Assembly (NCBI GenBank): GCA_033964015.1
Contig: CM066919.1
Location: 29,293,459 to 29,357,458, forward strand
DNA length: 64,000 nucleotides
Direction of reading: 5' to 3'
Source of the DNA: Scolanthus callimorphus
Taxonomy: Eukaryota > Cnidaria > Anthozoa > Actiniaria > Edwardsiidae
Under the pieces are notes generated by a model that was not told the origin of the DNA, searched no databases, and saw nothing but the letters and a program-made list of their open reading frames with translations. The position numbers were made by a program, and so were the translations under genes. Below are positions 58,919 through 64,000 of this stretch, piece by piece; positions within the stretch are counted from its first letter, which is position 1, and each line of letters begins with the position of its first letter.

Positions 58919-59773
58919 TAGTATTTATACGATGCGACTGTAGGTAAAACCCCTGTGTTGTTACGGATGTTGTGCACGGATGCGTATGACTGACGGCATC
59001 GTCGGCATCGGTTTATATCTACATAGGTAGTATATGACAGCCAGCAAAAAGAAAACAACGAATTCTCAATGAACCTAGAAATTCGAAAAAAATATTTTTA
59101 CACCTGCCCTGTAACCATAGCAACTTTCTTCCACCTGAAATTGTGGAGAAACTACTTGAGCGCAGTTTAATTACAAAAATGACATCACTTTTGAAAAGGC
59201 ACAAGTGAGCAGTATAATATCGAGGAGAGCATATCTGTTAAACATGAAGCTATGAATAATTTAGAGTAGTGCGCAGTATATTAGCACAGGATCTGGGCTC
59301 GTGTTGTTGGGTTCCGGAGGTTTTAAGGCGTGCAAGCGCGCGCTTGGTTTTGCGAAACAAACCGAAGGGAAAAACGAAAATGGGCGCTAAATGCTCATCT
59401 AATCGGCAATGTTTCGAGCCAAACACTGTCACGACCGCATAGCAGAGCATACAGTGGTACAATAATTCAAGTGAATGTAAGGAATTAATTAGATGGTTTG
59501 CGAGTTTTGTTTATGTTCTGTCGGAAATCACCTCATATTAACCATAGTATGCGTTGTACGTTCACAGCAGCGATAGAGTGACTCACTGCGCAAGGAATAT
59601 TTAAGCCGATGATTAAGGACGAAGTCTCTCTGCTAATTTGGGAGCGTGTCGCACTCCAGATAATGTAGAAGACTTCAGGACAATGCAACGGTGAAGAGTG
59701 ACCTGCGCCGTTCCCCTAAAAGGACAACATAAGTCAGGTCTTTATTGAGGAGAATTAGAGAACAAGAAACACG

Positions 59774-62700
59774 ATGAACACAACGGGAGGTAAGGGTGTT
59801 ATTGAAAATTAGAGAAAATGCGCTCATTTTCGCGCGCACCTGTGAACAGACAGAACAAATGTATTCTGAATGATGCTATTAAAAATTGAACGGTTTGAAT
59901 GAATCTAAAACCAAGTTATAGAATCTAACCGGCACATCTAACTGTTTTTCATGTAGTACGAGTGAATGATATTTTCGAGTTTTAGACGCCAAATGTATTA
60001 ATGAAATTTGCGCACATTAATATTGAAAAACCGAGATTTTGTTTTAGTCAAATTTGCGTAGAATTAATATCATTTCTAATCGTATTACTGGAAAGCTGTA
60101 TTTCAAACCCCGGAGTTTTCAGGCTAATCCAGAGCTATTCTTCCAGCGATGTGCAATATTTTCAATCTTGGCCAAATATCAAATGCTCTACTCTGCGAGC
60201 ATTAAAATGAGCAAAATTACACTGCGCAAGAAACTCCTAACATACTTCATAACCACGAAACATATAATTTTAAAGTCAATCCAAAATGAAAACCGTATTT
60301 CCATTCGCGCGCTTTCAAAAACACCCTTATTTGCGTGCATCTTTGCTGACAGGATTTACAAAAATCTAGTTAAGAAAAACTGAATAATGAAAATCAAATT
60401 ATCTCTATTTATTAGGAACTAAATACAACGCAATCGCAATCAAGTTTGTGGAGGCGTTGTATTGAGAGAGACAGAGCCATGTTGACAATATGGACTAATC
60501 GAGTGTCTAAGATTGAGCGCAACTCTGTTTGAACGTAGGATAAGTTTCTCTGTAAATGTGCATTTCACTATGGAAAGCCTATAACTGACTCAAATTAGCA
60601 AGTAATTGTCCTGCTTTGCGATAATACCATTTAATGACCTAAAACACCCTTTTTCAAAAACTTTGTTTTTCAGTTTAACCATGCTTTTTTCGTCAAATCG
60701 ATCATCATGTTTTGGTGTATCCAAATTTTAAGGGTTTCACAAGAAAATATATGACTTTCTCTAGGATTTCCGCAATTTTGGATTCTATTATAATTTATAA
60801 GAATGTATAAACTTCCTGGGCGTACAGGCGCGCAGGAAATGTTTGAATATTCAAGCAATAAACGCGGTCTTTGGGGAAAAAAAATTGCAAAGCGCTTTAT
60901 TAGGATGTATCCTAATATACAGATTCGCCTCAGGCCATAATAACAAAAACGAAAATGATATATTTCACATCAAGTTTCGCATTGAGTTAATTTTGTGGAC
61001 CTACGCAGAGAGATGTATCATTTGAGATTTTGACAAGTTGACAACGCACATCATATTTTTAACAGCCTATTTTTAACACTATGCCCTTGTTTTTTGTCGA
61101 GATATAACAAAAGGCCAAAAAGTGGGGACAAAAAAACAAATTGCAAAGAATCAATCTCAATAAATGATTTTTTTCAAATCCAGGTGAGTTTTCTCTGGTT
61201 GGCATACGTTAATTCTAAGTCCCTGAAGATGATTTATATAAAGAATCAATATTGAGTGAATTTCATTAGCTCAATAAATGATTACATTCGGAAGGGCTTT
61301 GTCCACCCTCGCTGGTATAAGGCATTTATTTCTTATTTAATCCACTCCTGTACCCCTGTGATAAAACAGGCTGTATCTTGCCGAGCGCGAGGGTTTGCAA
61401 TTGACTCACAGGAGGAATTTTGGTTGGGGGGGGGGGATAGTGTAAACATGGGACGAAAATTTTCAAATTTCTTCCAGCAAATACAGTAAATGTGCCCCCC
61501 CCTGGCTACGCCCCTGACTCATCTTGATTACCTGATTATGTGTGCTTCCAGTAATCTGTATATTTCCGTCATATCTTGTAGAACCAAACTCCACCCTCCC
61601 GAGCCCAGCTGTCGGCCATGCCTCCCACTTGTTGGTGGCGGAGATGACTACTGCATACGCTATTATAATATTTGTGGCGTTTTTTGGGAACGTTATAATA
61701 ATCCATATAGTAGCGACCAGGAGCTATATGAAGACCACCTTTAATTTCCTGATAGTCAATATGAGTATCGCCGATCTTCTGATCTCCTTGTTGATTATGC
61801 CATTTCAGGTGAGCAAACGACTTCTGAATAAGGTGGCTCGGGGGTGTAACCATTTGTAGTAGCTGGTGATTTAGTTGCCAGGACCTATTTCCTGGAAGGT
61901 TGGATAATGTTATCCACGGATAAAAGTTATCTGTTGTATAGGATTTGTTCTGTATTTATCCGATGGATACGCGTTTAATCTACTGATAACTCTTATCTGA
62001 CATTCTAGGAACCGGCCCCAGATGAATTAGATTTCGATTACCAAAGACAACATCTAGTGTTCCAATGATTGAGTTTAAAACGCGACCAATAAATTTCAAT
62101 TTTCCAACGCAATCGGTTAAATGAGCGCTTCGCAAAGAGTTGTGGGAAGTATGATAATTTTTCTGTCATGAGATCGTCTCCATTATGATTACGTGATTCC
62201 GTGTTGCCTGTTTGTCTGCCATTTCAATACAAAGTTATACTAATCGGTTTACCCATTATATCTCCCTTTACCTGTTTATATGCAACACATTCGCTAATAT
62301 GCCCTTTCGAGCTGATAAATATGGTGTAATGGTTTAATGAATGATATTGACTATCTAACACACCCAGTAGCGGATATCGTATTATCATTTATCTTTCATG
62401 TATTTGTGCAAGAACACGGTTTTAATATATCTGACGAGGGGATTTTTGAGTGTCATTACCGCCTTTCGGTTTACAGTTGGGCCATTAAACTATCAGCGGT
62501 CAATGGACAATAAAATTCGAGGAAAAGATTTATAGCGAAACCCGCTGTTTCGTGCTGTCTAAGCCAATCAGATCATTGGCTAGTGCAGTTGACTGGGTTT
62601 TCGTCGCGACAGGAAGCCAAGCGACTGCAGTAGACGAAACATCAGGGAAAGGACCTGATTGGCTTGGATGGTTTCACTGGCGCAACAGAAAAAAACAAAA

Positions 62701-63785
62701 ATCCCAAACCCAAAGCGACGGTTTAAAAACGCGGAGCACAAAAGAGGAAAGCTCAATCTCCGGACTCAGGGACGTTTTGAATGAGCTCGGTCTGTAAAAA
62801 TGCCAGATCCATATCCTAGTATAATGACAGACGAAAGCTCCTTCCTGAGAAAATGTATAACAATAACCAAGCCACCCCAGTCTACACGCATGTAGACAAT
62901 AGCATTTCATTTTAATCCATGTTTATTTTTTAGATCAAGTTCATGTACCTTGGTCTTGAGTGGATTGGTGACTGGATAGGCGCGGTCACGTGTAAATGGG
63001 TCCAATTCTCGGGTATGATGTCAATCACCGCCTCTATTGTGGCCCTAGTCGCCATTTCTCTTGACCGCTACTTTGCTATTTTGCACCCCTTCAAAGACGT
63101 CCCTGTTATTCGCAACACCAAGCTGATAACGGCCTTTATTTGGGTCGTTTCGGCCCTATTTAATGTCCTTTATCTGGTGCTCTTCGATGTGATCCGTGAC
63201 CCTAGTGACAAGTGGATCTGCCGCATGGACTGGTTCATTATTTCAAATGACGGGCCCACGCAGTTTGAAGTTGCGCGTACCTACTTCATGGTGACCCTAA
63301 TCTTACTGTATATAGTCCCCCTGATTGTTATTGGGACGCTCTATTATCTGATTGGTCGTCATCTTTGGTCACGCAAGATACCTGGTCAGGTGACGGCGAA
63401 AAACAAGCGTCACGCCGAGGCTTCTAAGCGCAAAGTTCTGCGCATGCTCATAATTGTGGTGGTGGTGTTTGCACTGTGTTGGCTTCCGGCGCATATAATG
63501 CATTTTATGACGTATTTCTACTTTGAAATTTACTTCCAAATGGTAAAAACGAACCCAATCATTGAAAACATATTTTATTTCTTGTGCCACGCGAATTCTG
63601 CAATCAACCCAATTCTTTATGTTGTGCTGAATAAGAAGTTTCAGCGTGAATTTGTCAATATTGTGAGGTTTTGGGTGCCGGGCAAAAAGCCGAGGTCCAG
63701 ACGAGACCTGCAGGCAATGCAAATGACTGTGACATCTCGGCATGACAATCATTCCACGGAGGCCACAAAATATGGAAAGCTTTAG
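59774..63785 (+). CDS. Class A (rhodopsin-type) peptide-like GPCR, three coding exons
   Basis: Seven-pass plasma-membrane receptor that signals through G proteins. Exons 59774-59789 (16 nt), 61582-61808 and 62934-63785 join in frame to 364 residues with GT-AG borders (G|GTAAGG, CTTGTAG|A, CAG|GTGAGC, TTTTTTAG|A). The N-terminus has two N-glycosylation sequons (NTT, NST). TM1 has FFGNV (39-43); TM2 has NMSIADLL; Cys101 and Cys177 would form the TM3-ECL2 disulphide; LDRY is at 124-127; TM6 has CWLP (263-266); TM7 has NSAINPILY (302-310); then a Lys-rich tail. The CWLP/NPILY pattern is typical of neuropeptide receptors (tachykinin/NPFF/galanin/orexin-like). The ligand cannot be told from sequence. 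An ATG at 61642 gives a shorter protein without the sequons and is less likely. The 3' UTR runs to the window end. Confidence 0.88.
62520..62700. mobile_element. Hairpin repeat (CAGTTGACTGGGTTTTCGTC family, copy 2)
   Basis: Lies in GPCR intron 2. It shares the core with 57595-57775 and has CCAATCAG / CTGATTGG inverted motifs. Confidence 0.65.
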
Positions 63786-64000
63786 TGAACAAGGAGAATA
63801 CGAAGATCAAATGCAGCTCTGCTGACAGGAGACAACAACTTCCCCTGCCATGCCACATGAACTGATCAGCAGTACAGACCATGGGATATTGTAAAGACAT
63901 TCCTGGTATCTCATGTACTTGGTTGTTTGTTTGTTTGCTTGAAGAAATGTTTTTTCTAAGCTGTAAACATCAAACACAGAAGCTTGCTGTGCCGCTTAGC

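Noticed and set aside
61569..61853. 94-residue minus-strand frame
   Set aside because: Antisense to GPCR exon 2.

Overview
The window is eukaryotic. Its genes have GT-AG introns, it is AT-rich outside its satellite arrays, and it is packed with hairpin DNA elements (MITEs). Animal-specific families are present: a class III glucose-type transporter, a peptide-type rhodopsin-class GPCR, a Harbinger transposon, P2X7-C-terminus-like fragments and Penelope-like debris. An invertebrate metazoan, most likely an anthozoan cnidarian (coral or sea anemone), fits best. The species assignment is inference.

Region 1 (1-28.6 kb) is a cluster of five paralogous secreted-protein genes. Three are long forms on the + strand (A 1228-3327, C 15514-17424, E 26446-28605). 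Each has a signal peptide, a short pro-region ending in RNKR, a Gly/Ile-rich hydrophobic segment, an all-helical domain, and a C-terminal region that reads as a six-bladed beta-propeller. Two are short forms on the - strand (B 6677-7552 plus a detached 3' piece at 4598-4721, D 18067-19113) that carry only the helical part. They form convergent long/short pairs, A-B and C-D; E has no visible partner. All five have a strong 3' splice site just upstream of the ATG, so the coding part is one exon behind a 5' UTR intron. Short form B is split by a 25-copy, 86-bp minisatellite made from its own coding sequence. Long forms A and C have unrelated minisatellites (43 bp and 17 bp) ending about 105-120 bp before their ATGs. 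Between the genes lie a decayed Harbinger transposon (8.3-11.4 kb), several foldback elements, a tRNA-derived SINE, Penelope-like and P2X7-like debris, and a near-perfect 1.25-kb palindrome (21922-23173).

Region 2 (29.4-32.0 kb) holds three minisatellites (55, 29 and 55 bp units).

Region 3 (32.66-42.04 kb, - strand) is a complete-looking 15-exon sugar transporter gene of the SLC2A12/GLUT12 type. Its exons join in frame to 558 codons. Its introns carry many MITEs.

Region 4 (42.25-46.95 kb) is a 4.7-kb element bounded by inverted repeats and a TTA duplication. It is followed by about 12.8 kb of repeats and unrecognised non-coding DNA.

Region 5 (59.77-63.79 kb, + strand) is a three-exon, 364-residue class A GPCR whose first coding exon is only 16 nt. 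The transporter and GPCR look like ordinary animal genes. The accessory interest is in the secreted-protein cluster and its repeats.
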